DNA from: Candidatus Anaerobutyricum stercoripullorum
GTDB lineage: Bacteria > Bacillota > Clostridia > Lachnospirales > Lachnospiraceae
Assembly (NCBI GenBank): GCA_019114885.1
Contig: DXEQ01000159.1
Location: forward strand, 1-12,988
Direction: 5' to 3'
DNA: 12,988 nt
The position numbers were made by a program, and so were the translations under genes. Each line of letters opens with the position of its first letter. Positions within the stretch are counted from its first letter, which is position 1. Shown piece by piece: positions 12,976 through 12,988 of the stretch. The notes beneath the pieces were generated by a model. That model was not told the DNA's origin. It searched no databases and worked only from the letters and a program-made list of their open reading frames with translations.

Positions 12976-12988
12976 AATTATACAGCAG

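Noticed and set aside
1..12988. CRISPR array, tRNA/rRNA genes, toxin-antitoxin or defence cluster
   Set aside because: No regularly spaced repeats, no RNA-gene cores and no such protein families were seen on either strand.

Overview
The window looks like chromosomal DNA from an anaerobic Firmicute, most likely a Clostridia/Lachnospiraceae-type gut bacterium. This is inferred from strong AGGAGG-type ribosome binding sites, consensus sigma-A promoters, a PadR/HAAS-domain (DUF1700) pair, DegV and IclR genes, and moderately GC-rich genes separated by AT-rich spacers. No species can be named from the sequence alone. All genes are on the + strand except the IclR regulator.

Layout. (1) 16-2871: a tightly packed operon encoding a small thiamine-binding-family protein and a complete ABC importer (permease, lipoprotein binding protein of the NMT1/THI5 family, ATPase), i.e. 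uptake of thiamine or its pyrimidine precursor. It ends at a strong terminator (2974-3002), and its promoter lies upstream of the window. (2) 3001-5680: an Entner-Doudoroff / 2-keto-3-deoxygluconate (KDG) unit. A minus-strand IclR regulator diverges from eda (KDPG aldolase) and kdgK (KDG kinase). The shared intergenic region has a promoter for each direction and three copies of one 17-bp palindromic operator, so the control circuit can be read directly. (3) 5681-6147: a gene-free stretch with a 113-bp nested palindrome (terminator or MITE-like), a promoter wrapped in AATACT/AGTATT repeats, and a GC-rich leader containing an imperfect 32-bp tandem repeat. (4) 6148-8037: padR-type regulator, HAAS/DUF1700 membrane protein and a lineage-specific single-pass membrane protein, forming a PadR-autoregulated envelope module. 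(5) 8274-10094: a full-length large subunit of the coenzyme-B12 diol/glycerol dehydratase reactivase, with its own promoter and no dehydratase or small subunit nearby. (6) 10411-11960: a DegV (fatty-acid-binding) protein and a cytoplasmic SGNH hydrolase in one operon, behind a perfect-consensus promoter and a leader of about 170 nt, closed by an elaborate terminator. (7) 12247-12846: a small serine recombinase with its own promoter, followed by several inverted repeats and a 24-bp perfect palindrome terminator.

How the genes work together. Units 1 and 2 are cofactor-precursor uptake and sugar-acid catabolism with standard logic. The least explained parts are the orphan reactivase, the structured leaders before padR and degV, the nested palindrome at 5755-5867, the DegV-SGNH pairing, and the isolated serine recombinase. 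I did not find a clear new defence system, CRISPR array, insertion sequence with a transposase, or any tRNA/rRNA gene.
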